DNA of 64,000 nucleotides, from assembly GCF_000330505.1 (NCBI RefSeq), contig NW_004191814.1, forward strand, positions 221,695 to 285,694, given 5' to 3'. Of the stretch, positions 51,901 to 61,153 are shown piece after piece. A program made the translations under genes and the position numbers. The DNA is from Entamoeba invadens IP1 (Eukaryota; Evosea; Mastigamoebida; Endamoebidae). The notes under the pieces were generated by a model that saw only the letters and a list, made by a program, of their open reading frames with translations, did not search any database and was not told the DNA's origin. The stretch's first letter is position 1; the number at the start of each line of letters is the position of its first letter.

Positions 51901-52422
51901 TTAAGCAAAGATATGTTGAAGGTTGACGTTGTTGTTATCATATACACCAGTCATCCTATAGTGGTACCGATCGGGGGACGAAAGAGTAAATCCATAGTGG
52001 AAGAAAGTGTTACAACCGGCCACAAAGAGACAGTTGACTAAAAACTGTTGTATCGTTTTGATGATTGCCTTGTCCTCTCCGTTGATGTTTGTGTTGCGCA
52101 ACTCCACAGAACACTCGGCAATGATCATTGAGATGTACTTTCCCTTTTCACAGAGAGGCTTTATATAGTCTGAGAGTAAGTCGTCAAAAATCGAATCTCG
52201 TTTGGATAGACAGGCATCACGGAACGACGTGAAGAAACATGGATCACACACAGAAAAAGATTGAACTATTTTGTGAGAAAGTTTCTCTTTCATTACGCCA
52301 TAGGAATAAAAGTCAAGAGTCCGTTGTGACTTTCCATAATGATCTGAGAAAGAAATTGGTAACAGGTTGTTCGAAATCACATAGCGAATAATCTTGTGAA
52401 AGTGAGAGGTCTGGATCGTCAT
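51901..52422 (-). CDS. Unknown protein, 173 residues
   Basis: The first ATG is at 52422 (MTIQTSHFHKIIRYVI). It contains helices and aromatic clusters (FSVCDPCFFTSFRDACLSK) with seven cysteines, but no domain was recognised. It follows the large unknown gene and ends near another gene cluster. No intron or signal peptide. Confidence 0.6.
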   Translation of the reverse strand: MTIQTSHFHKIIRYVISNNLLPISFSDHYGKSQRTLDFYSYGVMKEKLSHKIVQSFSVCDPCFFTSFRDACLSKRDSIFDDLLSDYIKPLCEKGKYISMIIAECSVELRNTNINGEDKAIIKTIQQFLVNCLFVAGCNTFFHYGFTLSSPDRYHYRMTGVYDNNNVNLQHIFA

Positions 52423-53690
52423 TTGAGTTTCAAGTTTCGGTTCCAAAGTTACATGGCTACAACATCACTTTTGGGAGGAATTGACAAAACTCAACATGGA
52501 CTCAAATAGTTTTCAAAAATAATTCTATTGTTATTTATTTATAGTTATGTCGATTTTTGTATCATTTTGAGGTTTGCAGATTTGGGAAGCATAGTTTAAT
52601 TAATTTGTTCACTAATAGAATTTTTTATTATTATCGCTTTATATTTTTTATTAATCGTATCATAATATTAAACGATTTAATTTACTATAATCAAATGTGT
52701 CAAGAGATATTTAAATTATCGGGAAATAAATTTTAAATATAAAAATTATTATTATTAGTATAAATCAACGTATCGTTTAATTTTACTAAAAATAATTACT
52801 ATTTATAACAACATATTAAGAATTTCTACCGATAAAAATGAAAAAAAGGTTCATACCTAAAAAGAAATGATGTTTAATAATATAATAACTATATAGTATA
52901 CAAATTATAAAGAATAGTTTTTATTATACAAATACTATTCAAAAAAATGGATAAAAAGAACAAACTTAAAATAGAACAATATTATCGCAAAATAATAATA
53001 TTATTACCACATTATAGTTAACAATGATAATTAAGTTTAGTTTTATTTGATTTTTCGGGAAATTTTATTAAATGAAAATATTAAAGAATACTATTTCTAA
53101 AACAATCCGACTTCTAAAAACATTTTACAAAAATAAACAAAGAGTAAAAAATCACATTTCGACGCGCTTCTAGCAATGCCCACCAATTTGGGAAATGAGG
53201 TCTGTTTGATTTTGACAACCTATATTTGTTAATTCCATAATAACAGAATATAGTTTTATTGTGTTGATCCCGTATTATTAGCCAGAATCAGTGGAAAAAG
53301 AACAAATGAGATACTACGACTGTTGAAATGAAGAACTCAATAGAAGTCATGCACTTTTGGGTTTGTACTGATTCCCTTTTATTAATAATAAATCAAAAAA
53401 GTCCAACAAAAACGGGAATGAAACATTTCTTTTCCATCTCAAACAATATCGTCTCAAAAGTTCGACTAATTTGTGTAGCTTTTGAGTATTTGAGTAGAAC
53501 GCTTAACTCTTCATTTTACCCACAAAATCGGGAAATTAGGCTACGAATAGGACGCTTTTTACTTTTTCGACGAGTATAACGTATTAGTCTTCACATAAGA
53601 GAACAACACAAGGGGTGCCTTTTCTCACCAAAAAAGGAGTGGAACCTTCCCATTTTCTTCTTGAAAAGTGTTGTGTCAGAACTCATTAAC
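52423..53690. other. Long AT-rich spacer with three TCGGGAAAT copies
   Basis: The 1.27-kb spacer has TCGGGAAAT at 52719-52727, 53055-53063 and 53528-53536, all on the plus strand. The 83-codon frame at 53328 looked like chance. No gene was recognised. Confidence 0.6.
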
Positions 53691-54236
53691 ATGTTAGATT
53701 GTCATTGTTACACCGCACCACTTAATAGTCTTGTAGAAGTCTATCGTCAATTGAAGGTATGGAGTGATAGTACTGACTATACAATACTCTTCGACTCCTC
53801 AACATCTGATTGGACTCTCAACTCCGATCAGTTCGCGCAAAGGGTATTAAACAAGCAGAACCTTTTCTTTGTTGTCATCGATGAGAACAACAACATCTTT
53901 GGGGGCTATAAAAAGTCTGTAGTGAAATCAGAGGATGACTTTCTCAAAGACAAAGGGGCTTATCTCTTCACTATGAATGTCTACGGTACCGTTGGAATAC
54001 CTTTAAAGTGCGTTTTAACTCAAAGCAGTGCAAAAGACTCTTTCTTTTTGGGTTCAAAGAGAAATAGCATCCTCTTTGCTTTCGGTAAAGGCGACTTGGT
54101 CGTTTACAAAAAAGACGTCGGAAAACGAGGAATCTGTTTACAATGTTCCTTCGACTATTACAATGCTCCTGTCGTTCTTTGTGGGACAACACGGTTCGTC
54201 CCACAGCGTGTACTTGTTGTTGAAATGTTGAATTAA
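53691..54236 (+). CDS. TLDc-like domain protein
   Basis: The first ATG is at 53691 (181 residues); upstream codons are open but lack an ATG. The chain follows the TLDc order: TILFDSSTSDW, LFFVVIDENNNIFGGYKKSVV, YLFTMNVYGTVGIPLKCV, LFAFGKGDLVVYKKDVG, TTRFVPQRVLVVEML. It resembles the C-terminal domain of the gene at 31741, without its coiled coil. A short N-terminal leader suggests a missing first exon. Function in Entamoeba is unknown. Confidence 0.65.
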   Translation: MLDCHCYTAPLNSLVEVYRQLKVWSDSTDYTILFDSSTSDWTLNSDQFAQRVLNKQNLFFVVIDENNNIFGGYKKSVVKSEDDFLKDKGAYLFTMNVYGTVGIPLKCVLTQSSAKDSFFLGSKRNSILFAFGKGDLVVYKKDVGKRGICLQCSFDYYNAPVVLCGTTRFVPQRVLVVEMLN

Positions 54237-54299
54237 TATATTTATTGAGTATAGTACCGAGTTATAGTAATTTTATTAGTAAATTAATTATAAAAAGCA

Positions 54300-54377
54300 C
54301 ACACTATAATATATAATAATTATAATAAATATATAATAAATATATAATAAATATATAATAAATATATAATAAATATA
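54300..54377. repeat. 11-bp tandem repeat array (AAATATATAAT)n, left part
   Basis: Several tandem copies of AAATATATAAT border the MULE element on its left and continue on its right (56960-57010), so the element appears to be inserted in this array. Confidence 0.7.
54369..54377. repeat. 9-bp target-site duplication, left
   Basis: ATAAATATA immediately before the MULE; the identical 9 bases follow its right end at 56960-56968. Nine-base duplications are normal for Mutator-like elements, but the tandem AT array makes a chance match possible. Confidence 0.6.
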
Positions 54378-54512
54378 GATGGATAAATATTGAACCCGAA
54401 CCTGCCACGTCACAATAACAAAAACAACAAAATGTTATTCTTATGGTTTTTGTTTATAATATTGTTAATAATTAAAAACTATACATTTGTTAATAACATT
54501 TCCCGTGTTTTA
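54378..54512. repeat. MULE left terminal inverted repeat, 135 bp
   Basis: Starts GATGGATAAATATTGAACCC and is complementary over its whole 135 bases to 56825-56959 with no mismatch seen. Long perfect TIRs are characteristic of MULEs and of recent insertion. Confidence 0.95.
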
Positions 54513-54572
54513 ATTATTATATGCAAAGATATTAAGTCGGGTTTTTCTTTAAACGGAATTGAAAAATTTCAA

Positions 54573-55331
54573 TTAATCCTTATGAGGTTTCTTTTCATCT
54601 TTTTTGAGTTGATTACGGTTTATTACAAATCGCAATTTCTTTCTCTTGGACGCTTCATCAACCAATTTAGAAGTTTTAGTAGCCCTTTTTCCTTTGCATT
54701 TAATAATCTTTGGATCTTTTATCTCTCCTTTTGAATACACGTTGGTGTCTTCTTTCAAACTTTCTATTGTCTTAATGAACTCTTCTGTCTTGCTCGCGAT
54801 GGTTTTTCTTCTTAAAAGGGAACCAACACTAAATAGTTTCTTCCTCAAATCTTCTTTTGTCATGTTTGTTGTCAAGTTAGTAGTCACGACGCGGTGGTAG
54901 CATTGGCAACTTTGTTCTTTTAGCACAGAAGTACCAAAATCGTTTTTTGTCAGATATGGAGATTCATTTGGGCACGATTCAATTGAAACAAGACAATTAT
55001 TAATAGTTCGAAAATATCCAGTTGGACATCTCTCATGATTTCCGAAACGTCTCGAAACTATTCTGTTGAAAAGTAAATGTGGACAAGGAACACCACTTGT
55101 CAAATAACCTTCACAATTGCAAGTGCAACAATCACCAACAACGCAATTGCTGATAGTAAGAGAAATGTGATAATTATTAATCAATTTGTCCAAAGTGAAG
55201 GTGTCAAGTTTACTAAGCAAATCTCTACTTACTAACAAATTTAGAGTTTTCGTGTGTGTTTCAGTCATTCCTGCTGTTTTCAAATTGGTCTGCCTTGCGT
55301 AGTTCATAAAAGACTCAATTGCTTCTTTCAT
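54573..55331 (-). pseudogene. MULE transposase, C-terminal part (SWIM zinc finger)
   Basis: The 252-codon frame begins at an ATG overlapping the stop of the upstream frame (ATGA). It continues the transposase in another frame and contains a SWIM zinc finger: CNCEGYLTSGVPCPH (Cys71, Cys73, Cys83, His85), with a Lys/Arg-rich tail (RATKTSKLVDEASKRKK). SWIM domains close MULE transposases. Losing one A in AATGTAAAGTCCC at about 55337-55345 would explain the break; alternatively, reinitiation at the overlapping ATG could yield a separate polypeptide. Whether it is really a pseudogene is open. Confidence 0.75.
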
Positions 55332-56770
55332 GGTTGGGACTTTACATTTAAAAGATGCTTTAGCATGTGAAAAAATGACTCGACTACATTAGATGTCGAA
55401 AACAATCCCTGGTCAACTTGTGATGGCATATAATATTTGTTAGATTCATAAAGTTCAACTAAAAATTTCAAATTCGCATGTTCATCATTTTCAGGTGTTG
55501 TTTTCAACATTGTTCTGAGATTTAAATTAAAAGTGTCAACTGCACTTAATGTTTGTACATTTTGGATTGCATCCTTGATTTCATCACATTTCGTTGAATC
55601 ATAAATCAAATTTAAAATAACTGTAATAAACTGCACTTCTCTTTGGAGCAAATTATCCACATTTAGAAACATTGAATAAAGTGATGTTTCCAACACACTT
55701 CCCTTTCCGTAATGAGTTTGAATGTTGCGAGAAATGTGTATGTAACAAAACCTGATTTTTACATTTTCACCAAACACGCATTTGAGTGCAAAAAATTGAG
55801 ATTCGGAACGATCACACGAGAAACCCAAAGGAACTTTGTTACATTCTGACAATACCCGTTTTAACTCCGACAAATACAACACAAATGATTCTTTGGTCGA
55901 ATTTGTGATAAAACCAAAAGACAGTGCTTGTATTTTCCCATTGATTTTAAATACAGTGGCCAACAATGGGCATCCAAACTTGTTAGTGCAATGAGTGTCA
56001 TCAATGCAAATGCAACTACCATCATACTTACAGAGTCCTTCATTGTTAATTACAAATGAAGAAACGAAAATTTCGTTTTCGTCAACGTAAGTTGTTGAAG
56101 AGAAATCAGTTTGTTCTTTCAAAAACGTAATGAACAAATTACACTGTTTCTTAGTGTCCATCCTCGCAGCTTTCATTCTGACATTGTAAAGAATGCCCGG
56201 GTTCACTACAATCTTGTTATTGACTCTGATAGTTGATGATGGAAGCCCCATTTCTGTTTCCTTTATAATTGCTTCTTTCAAAACACTACTCAATTGATCA
56301 TGAGAACCTTTTATCACGTTAAATTCGCCGTGTAATGAATGCCAAGGATTATAATAAATACCCACACATTTTGTTTTATACAAATAAAAAATTATTTTGG
56401 ATGTGCACTCTTTGTGTTTGCATGTGTATATCTGTTTAATTTGATTAATTCCTGTGTTTATAGCTTTATATATTTGAACGTTACTGGTTCCAATCAAATA
56501 AAATGAAAATGTTTTCAACTGTTCTGTACACAATGTTGGATAATCTAAATTTAACATTTCCCAAAGCCCTTCTTTAATTTTTTCATTAACTGAAGACAAT
56601 TCTGTTTCTTTTGATATTTGTTGTTGAATCAACATAAAAGGTATTTCATAATCTTTAAATGTTTCAATAACTTCAGATGGTGTTGATTCAATGCTGTAAC
56701 TTAATAATTGTGTTTTTACAATGTTTTGTTGATGTTGTTGATCTTTGTCTGTCTTGAGGTATATGTCCAT
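55328..56770 (-). CDS. MULE transposase, catalytic part
   Basis: The 480-residue frame has an N-terminal Cys/His cluster (CKHKECTSK and HSLHGEF, about 117-150) like a FLYWCH/WRKY zinc finger, then the RNase H-like DDE core: Asp257 or Asp258 in CIDDTH, Asp320 in SCDRSE, and Glu464 in NVVESFFHMLK, with the CYIHISRN segment typical of MULEs. It ends at a TGA in the last segment before the SWIM domain. It would cut and rejoin at the TIRs. The codon use is A/T-rich, unlike neighbouring genes. Confidence 0.9.
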   Translation of the reverse strand: MDIYLKTDKDQQHQQNIVKTQLLSYSIESTPSEVIETFKDYEIPFMLIQQQISKETELSSVNEKIKEGLWEMLNLDYPTLCTEQLKTFSFYLIGTSNVQIYKAINTGINQIKQIYTCKHKECTSKIIFYLYKTKCVGIYYNPWHSLHGEFNVIKGSHDQLSSVLKEAIIKETEMGLPSSTIRVNNKIVVNPGILYNVRMKAARMDTKKQCNLFITFLKEQTDFSSTTYVDENEIFVSSFVINNEGLCKYDGSCICIDDTHCTNKFGCPLLATVFKINGKIQALSFGFITNSTKESFVLYLSELKRVLSECNKVPLGFSCDRSESQFFALKCVFGENVKIRFCYIHISRNIQTHYGKGSVLETSLYSMFLNVDNLLQREVQFITVILNLIYDSTKCDEIKDAIQNVQTLSAVDTFNLNLRTMLKTTPENDEHANLKFLVELYESNKYYMPSQVDQGLFSTSNVVESFFHMLKHLLNVKSQP

Positions 56771-56824
56771 TATATTTTAGAGTTCATTATTGTTATTAAT
56801 AATCAGTTTATGGAAAACCCCGAC

Positions 56825-56959
56825 TAAAACACGGGAAATGTTATTAACAAATGTATAGTTTTTAATTATTAACAATATTATAAACAAAAACCATAAGAAT
56901 AACATTTTGTTGTTTTTGTTATTGTGACGTGGCAGGTTCGGGTTCAATATTTATCCATC
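56825..56959. repeat. MULE right terminal inverted repeat, 135 bp
   Basis: Exact complement of 54378-54512. It contains CACGGGAAATG near its inner end and GGTTCGGGTTCAA near its outer end. Confidence 0.95.
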
Positions 56960-56968
56960 ATAAATATA
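56960..56968. repeat. 9-bp target-site duplication, right
   Basis: ATAAATATA, identical to 54369-54377, and then more of the 11-bp A/T tandem array. Confidence 0.6.
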
Positions 56969-57056
56969 TAATAAATATATAATAAATATATAATAATTAT
57001 AATAAATTATAATAATTATAATAAATATATATTAAATTACTATAAATTATAATAAA

Positions 57057-57542
57057 TTACTCTTTGAAGTCGTGGATCAATGGCTTTGTGTAATTAAAAG
57101 AGAATGCAAGCCACAAGAGTGCCAAGAAAGCTTCTAAGATTAACGAGAAATAAAATGGAGACCTTGTGAATGTGAATAACTCTTGTAAAACGGAGGAAGG
57201 AATTATTAATAATTTCACGAAGGAATAAACTGCGAAAGAAAGGAGTAATATAGCTGTTGAAAAGATTTCGAGTTTGATGAGAGTTGGGAGTGTTGGGTTC
57301 ATTATGATGTGTAATAATGGCAAAAGTATTAAAGTAAAGTGAATAAACAAATCCATCACACTCCACCCACATTGTGATAAATGGCGTGGGTAATACCCTT
57401 TCGACTGAACAACAAATTTCACGGGACGAAGATCGTCACATTCCACTAAATTGATTGTAACAGCAGTATCCCGAGATTGATATAATAAGTTGATTGTCAG
57501 TAGTATTGTAGTAATTATCAATAGCTTCGTCAAGTTCCCCAT
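57057..57542 (-). CDS. Four-span membrane protein, family A member 2
   Basis: The 161-residue intronless protein has an N-terminal hydrophobic segment (MGNLTKLLIITTILLTINLL), a lumenal loop with VECDDLRPVKFV and SQCGWSVMDLF, then three more hydrophobic segments (about 65-85, 92-113 and 135-155). Shared motifs with the gene at 27109: CD-x-[LI]-R-P and QCG-[FW]-SV, plus the same spacing of segments. That gene has an intron after the first segment; this one does not. Function unknown. Confidence 0.7.
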   Translation of the reverse strand: MGNLTKLLIITTILLTINLLYQSRDTAVTINLVECDDLRPVKFVVQSKGYYPRHLSQCGWSVMDLFIHFTLILLPLLHIIMNPTLPTLIKLEIFSTAILLLSFAVYSFVKLLIIPSSVLQELFTFTRSPFYFSLILEAFLALLWLAFSFNYTKPLIHDFKE

Positions 57543-58247
57543 CTACACACAATTGTCAAATCTAATGTCCAAAGTTTTTTCTTTATAGTTCATTAGTAAT
57601 AGTTTTTTATATTAGTATTTTACTATATAGTTCTTTTGTTGGGTTCAGAAATCAAAAATACTAAAAATTGTTTTTTGTTTTATTTATAATTATTAAAGTA
57701 TAACATTTTACTATTATTAAAACTAAATTAAATTTACTATTAATATTTGATATTGTATAGATTTATTTCATTCTATTATCTTTGTAAAAATGGAATTACT
57801 AAAAATCCTTTGATTTGACTTTAAAAAGCTATTTTATCATCATTTGATGAATTTTAATTAAAATAACTATTGTTATAATAAATAAATTAATAAATATTAA
57901 AATATCAATTTACAAGTTTATATTCTTGCCGAATTGTAAAGAATAAAAAAACGTCAATTATTTTAAAAATAGTACTATTACTATTTTACTAGTATATATG
58001 CTATTGTTTACTAGAATTCCAATTCTTTTAACAAAAATACACCGATACAGAAACAGGCAAATGTATTTTTGATTGAATTTATTTTGTCTTGTCATCATCA
58101 AACTATAAATTATAATAAACAAATTTAATAAATATACCATACCACTTCAAAGCATAAAAACTATATTTATACCACAAGATACTATTAAACTTTTCTACAT
58201 CTGCGATACTACTGTGTTTAATAAAACTGAATTATTCAAACCGTGTG
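57543..58247. other. AT-rich divergent spacer
   Basis: The 705-bp divergent spacer between the membrane protein and the PH-RhoGAP gene is A/T-rich; no further feature was recognised. Confidence 0.55.
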
Positions 58248-59708
58248 ATGACAACCAAAACACCGTTTTTGCAAAGTCTCTTAACATCAAAGGACTTACT
58301 TGAGCAAAAACTGTCGTGTTCGCAGACTGCTGTGGAGTCATTGAGACTTGTCAAAGAAATGTTGCCGATCCAAACCGCATCGATGCGGCTGCGCCGACGC
58401 ATTTCGTTGTCGGTGATGATGCAAAATGATCTCAAGAAGACGTTGGAGTATTTAATAGCGCAACAAAACAACGACAAACGGCACTATCAAAAGGACCTTG
58501 AAAAAGAAAAGAACACTCTTAAAGAGTTTCAAACAAAGATTGACAGCGCGGATTCAATCTTTAATTCAGAGACTTTATCAACTCCCCTTGCTAGTTACTT
58601 ATTAGGCTCCGACCTTTACATCAACATCATCCAGAAGAGTTTTCGGTTAGGTGATGTCGAAGCTCGAAAAGATTTAACAAAGGCCTGGCGAAAAGTTTCT
58701 GTCTTCCTCTTTCGCAATATTCTTCTTCTGACCAAACCGGGTTCCGAAATCATCTTGTCGACTATTTATATCCCCGACTGTTACAAATTATTAATGTTCC
58801 AAGACCCATCCCATCTCTTCATGATCAAAGTCTGCGACACCGTTTGTCATCTAGTTCTTTTTATAATTACTTTACTATTAAATTTATTATACACACAATG
58901 TACTGATCTGCAGACGTTTGCATTCAACATGGAGGAAGTCCTTGAGAATTGGAAGGACAAAATCAGTAAACGACTTATGTGGTATCGGACGACCAATTTT
59001 CCACAACGACAATTCAAGAATGTATCGTTCATAGAGAAGATGACCACTCCGGCTGCGTTATGTCGCCGGTCGATTTCGTTATTAAACTGTTTACAATTCT
59101 CTCCCCATATCTTTGAAAACGTTGTTGGTGTCAATTTACACGATCTGGCACAGAAGGAACGAACACAGAAAGCCCCGTTAGTGTATAAGTTATTAATTGA
59201 TCACATCACTGAGGAGTGTGCGGGTATAGAAGGCATTCTACGCTTGTCTGGAGACTCCGACAACATTCAACGTCTTGAGATGAAGATCTCCAGTCGGACG
59301 TTTTCATCATTGGACTTGAAAGATGTCGACCCACATACCGTGACATCCACTTTAAAGTCCCTTTTTAAGAATCTTCCTACACCATTGATCCCACAAAACA
59401 CTAACAAACAAATAGAAAGTGTTGTAGGGAAATATCAAGACTACTCTCAAGTGGTGAAAGTGTATCAAATTCTTTCCATCCTCAAAACTACCCTCCCAGA
59501 ACACTTCGAAGTCTTCAAACTCCTCTGTAAGATGTTTGGAGAGATTATTAACCAATCAAACAAAAACAAAATGGATTTAAAGAACGTCTTAATCTGCTTT
59601 GTCGAGTCCGTCCGTTGTTCTCCTGCCGTGTTTACCATAGCTTTACAGAACCAAGGCATCTTCTTCGATCGTTTGTTTCTTCGTCGTATTCATTCCTTTA
59701 CAACTTAA
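58248..59708 (+). CDS. PH-RhoGAP protein with one in-frame intron
   Basis: The ATG is at 58248 (a GTG precedes it). A 72-nt intron at 58842-58913 (GTTTGT...CAG) is divisible by three, so it reads through as 24 hydrophobic residues (around VCHLVLFIITLLLNLLYTQ) in an unspliced frame; removing it restores FMIKVCDT to TFAFNMEEVLENWKDK, the last helix of a PH domain. The protein has 462 residues: N-terminal helical region (1-115, coiled), PH domain about 120-235, RhoGAP about 270-440 with the arginine finger Arg308 in GILRLSG, then NLPTPLIP. Expected role: inactivation of Rho/Rac at membranes. Confidence 0.88.
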   Translation: MTTKTPFLQSLLTSKDLLEQKLSCSQTAVESLRLVKEMLPIQTASMRLRRRISLSVMMQNDLKKTLEYLIAQQNNDKRHYQKDLEKEKNTLKEFQTKIDSADSIFNSETLSTPLASYLLGSDLYINIIQKSFRLGDVEARKDLTKAWRKVSVFLFRNILLLTKPGSEIILSTIYIPDCYKLLMFQDPSHLFMIKVCDTVCHLVLFIITLLLNLLYTQCTDLQTFAFNMEEVLENWKDKISKRLMWYRTTNFPQRQFKNVSFIEKMTTPAALCRRSISLLNCLQFSPHIFENVVGVNLHDLAQKERTQKAPLVYKLLIDHITEECAGIEGILRLSGDSDNIQRLEMKISSRTFSSLDLKDVDPHTVTSTLKSLFKNLPTPLIPQNTNKQIESVVGKYQDYSQVVKVYQILSILKTTLPEHFEVFKLLCKMFGEIINQSNKNKMDLKNVLICFVESVRCSPAVFTIALQNQGIFFDRLFLRRIHSFTT

Positions 59709-60109
59709 TACCATTTCAAATCCTTTATGAAAGTGGTTTATAAATTATTAATATATTATATATTAATTAATAAATTATTATTTATAATTTATTAGTTATT
59801 AATCTATAATTTATTAATTATTGGTTTATAAATTATATATTAATTTATAATATATAATTTATTAATTATATATTATTAATTATTAAATATTAAATTATAA
59901 ATTGGCACTCACTTCTAGAATGGAATTGACTCGATCCAATACTCTCGTTGCAATGATTTCTTGTTATTATTTGACATATTTGACTTATTCAATTTTTTAC
60001 TCAATTTTCAAACTTTATTAAAGTTTTTAAATCCGTTGAAGTGGTCGAAAAACAGTTCAAAGACCGCGCAAAAGTATTATTAATGCAACACATTAAAATG
60101 AAAACAGAA
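59709..60109. other. AT-rich convergent spacer
   Basis: 400 bp between the 3' ends of the PH-RhoGAP gene and the Gln-rich gene, with dense ATTA/TATA repeats (59730-59900). No gene was recognised. Confidence 0.6.
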
Positions 60110-61153
60110 TTATTGGTAGTACGCAAAAGCCGAGTTTTGCCAAGGTCCGCCCTGTTGGAATCTTTGTTGTGGTTGTTGTCCATACGATCGTTGTACTTGT
60201 TGAACGGGTTGGACTGGTTGTATTTTGATTTTTGGTTGTGCGCCTTTGTTTCGATATGGATTAGCGAACATTCCGCCTCCGTTCCTCTGTGGTGGGTTTA
60301 CGAATTGTTGTTGTTGATATTGGAGTTGTCCATAATTTTGATAGGGGACTTGTTGGACTGGGACATAGAGGGGTTGTTCTTGTCTGACAGCGACTGGTTT
60401 CATTGGTTGAATGGGTTGGATTTGAATTGGTTGCATCATCGAGAAGTCTTCTTCATTCTCCCAGTCGTCGAATTCGTCGTTGTCTTGGAAGTTTTGTACA
60501 AACGATTGTGGGGACATAGAAGGTGAGAAGAAGTTCATATCCATATTACTTGGGTCGTATTGGTCTGCCAACTCGTCTTGGTAGTGGGTAGGGTTTTGTA
60601 TTCTGCCGTATTTCATAGCTGTTGGATTTGGGGCGACTGCACCTACTCTTTGGCATGTATAGTCTTCTTCAAAATCGTTTCTTAGACAGATCGACGCGAC
60701 TTCCGCGTTAAGAGCGTCGATTTGTCCACGAATCTCCGCAAGTCTTCCCGAGTCTCTTCGTTGTTGTTCGACTCTATTTTGTTGGTCATATCCTTGTTGA
60801 TATCTGACGTATCTCATTGGTGGTTGTTGAGTAGCTATTTGGGGTTGAACCATTTGAGGAACGACATTTTGGTCCGTATAAATGACATGTTGTGGCGCCA
60901 TTTGAGGCCGCATCATCGCTTTCATCTTCGCGTACTGTGACGCGTCGAATGTTTGTGAGACGTAACCTCTTCTCCCTTGCATCGGTTGAAGAGTTTGGTT
61001 CAGTGCTGGTTTCCGTTGTATGCGTTGTTGAGGGACGACAGGAACGGGAACCATAATAGTCTGAGGCGCTTGTTGTGCGGCCGCTTGTTGTTTTCGCAAC
61101 ATTTTGAATTGTTGATAAAACTCTGGTGGGCAGGTTTGATACGGGTTTGACAT
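60110..61153 (-). CDS. Gln/Pro-rich low-complexity protein
   Basis: The 347-residue protein is rich in Gln, Pro and Met (QQAAAQQAPQ, QPQIATQQPPM, QYQQQQF) with an acidic patch (DDWENEEDF) in the middle and no compact domain. The coiled segment RRDSGRLAEIRGQIDALNAEVA is the best structured piece. The composition is that of prion-like or RNA-binding scaffold proteins, an inference. It is a normal intronless gene; the antisense frame (60041-60526) is a shadow. Confidence 0.7.
   Translation of the reverse strand: MSNPYQTCPPEFYQQFKMLRKQQAAAQQAPQTIMVPVPVVPQQRIQRKPALNQTLQPMQGRRGYVSQTFDASQYAKMKAMMRPQMAPQHVIYTDQNVVPQMVQPQIATQQPPMRYVRYQQGYDQQNRVEQQRRDSGRLAEIRGQIDALNAEVASICLRNDFEEDYTCQRVGAVAPNPTAMKYGRIQNPTHYQDELADQYDPSNMDMNFFSPSMSPQSFVQNFQDNDEFDDWENEEDFSMMQPIQIQPIQPMKPVAVRQEQPLYVPVQQVPYQNYGQLQYQQQQFVNPPQRNGGGMFANPYRNKGAQPKIKIQPVQPVQQVQRSYGQQPQQRFQQGGPWQNSAFAYYQ

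Larger units (their letters stand above)
54378..56959 (-). mobile_element. Mutator-like (MULE) DNA transposon, nearly complete, 2582 bp
   Basis: Perfect 135-bp TIRs at both ends, a 9-bp direct repeat at both borders, and a transposase region in two overlapping frames on the minus strand. It is inserted in a tandem A/T array between the convergent 3' ends of a TLDc gene (142 bp away) and a four-span membrane protein gene (98 bp away). Entamoeba genomes are known to carry MULEs. The lack of divergence between the TIRs argues for a recent insertion. The single frame break in the transposase decides whether the copy is active. Confidence 0.92.

Noticed and set aside
54390..54734. 114-codon frame at the left MULE end
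   Set aside because: Made of TIR sequence and the antisense of the transposase C-terminus.
56930..56945. GGTTCGGGTTCAA resembling a tRNA B-box
   Set aside because: It is part of the MULE TIR (present in both ends) and there is no tRNA cloverleaf or A-box around it.
58842..58913. Hydrophobic stretch in the PH-RhoGAP looking like a membrane helix
   Set aside because: It is bounded by GTTTGT and CAG, divisible by three, and interrupts a PH domain; best read as an intron.
60041..60526. 161-codon plus-strand frame
   Set aside because: Antisense to the Gln-rich protein; leucine-rich only because CAA/CAG repeats read as TTG on the other strand.
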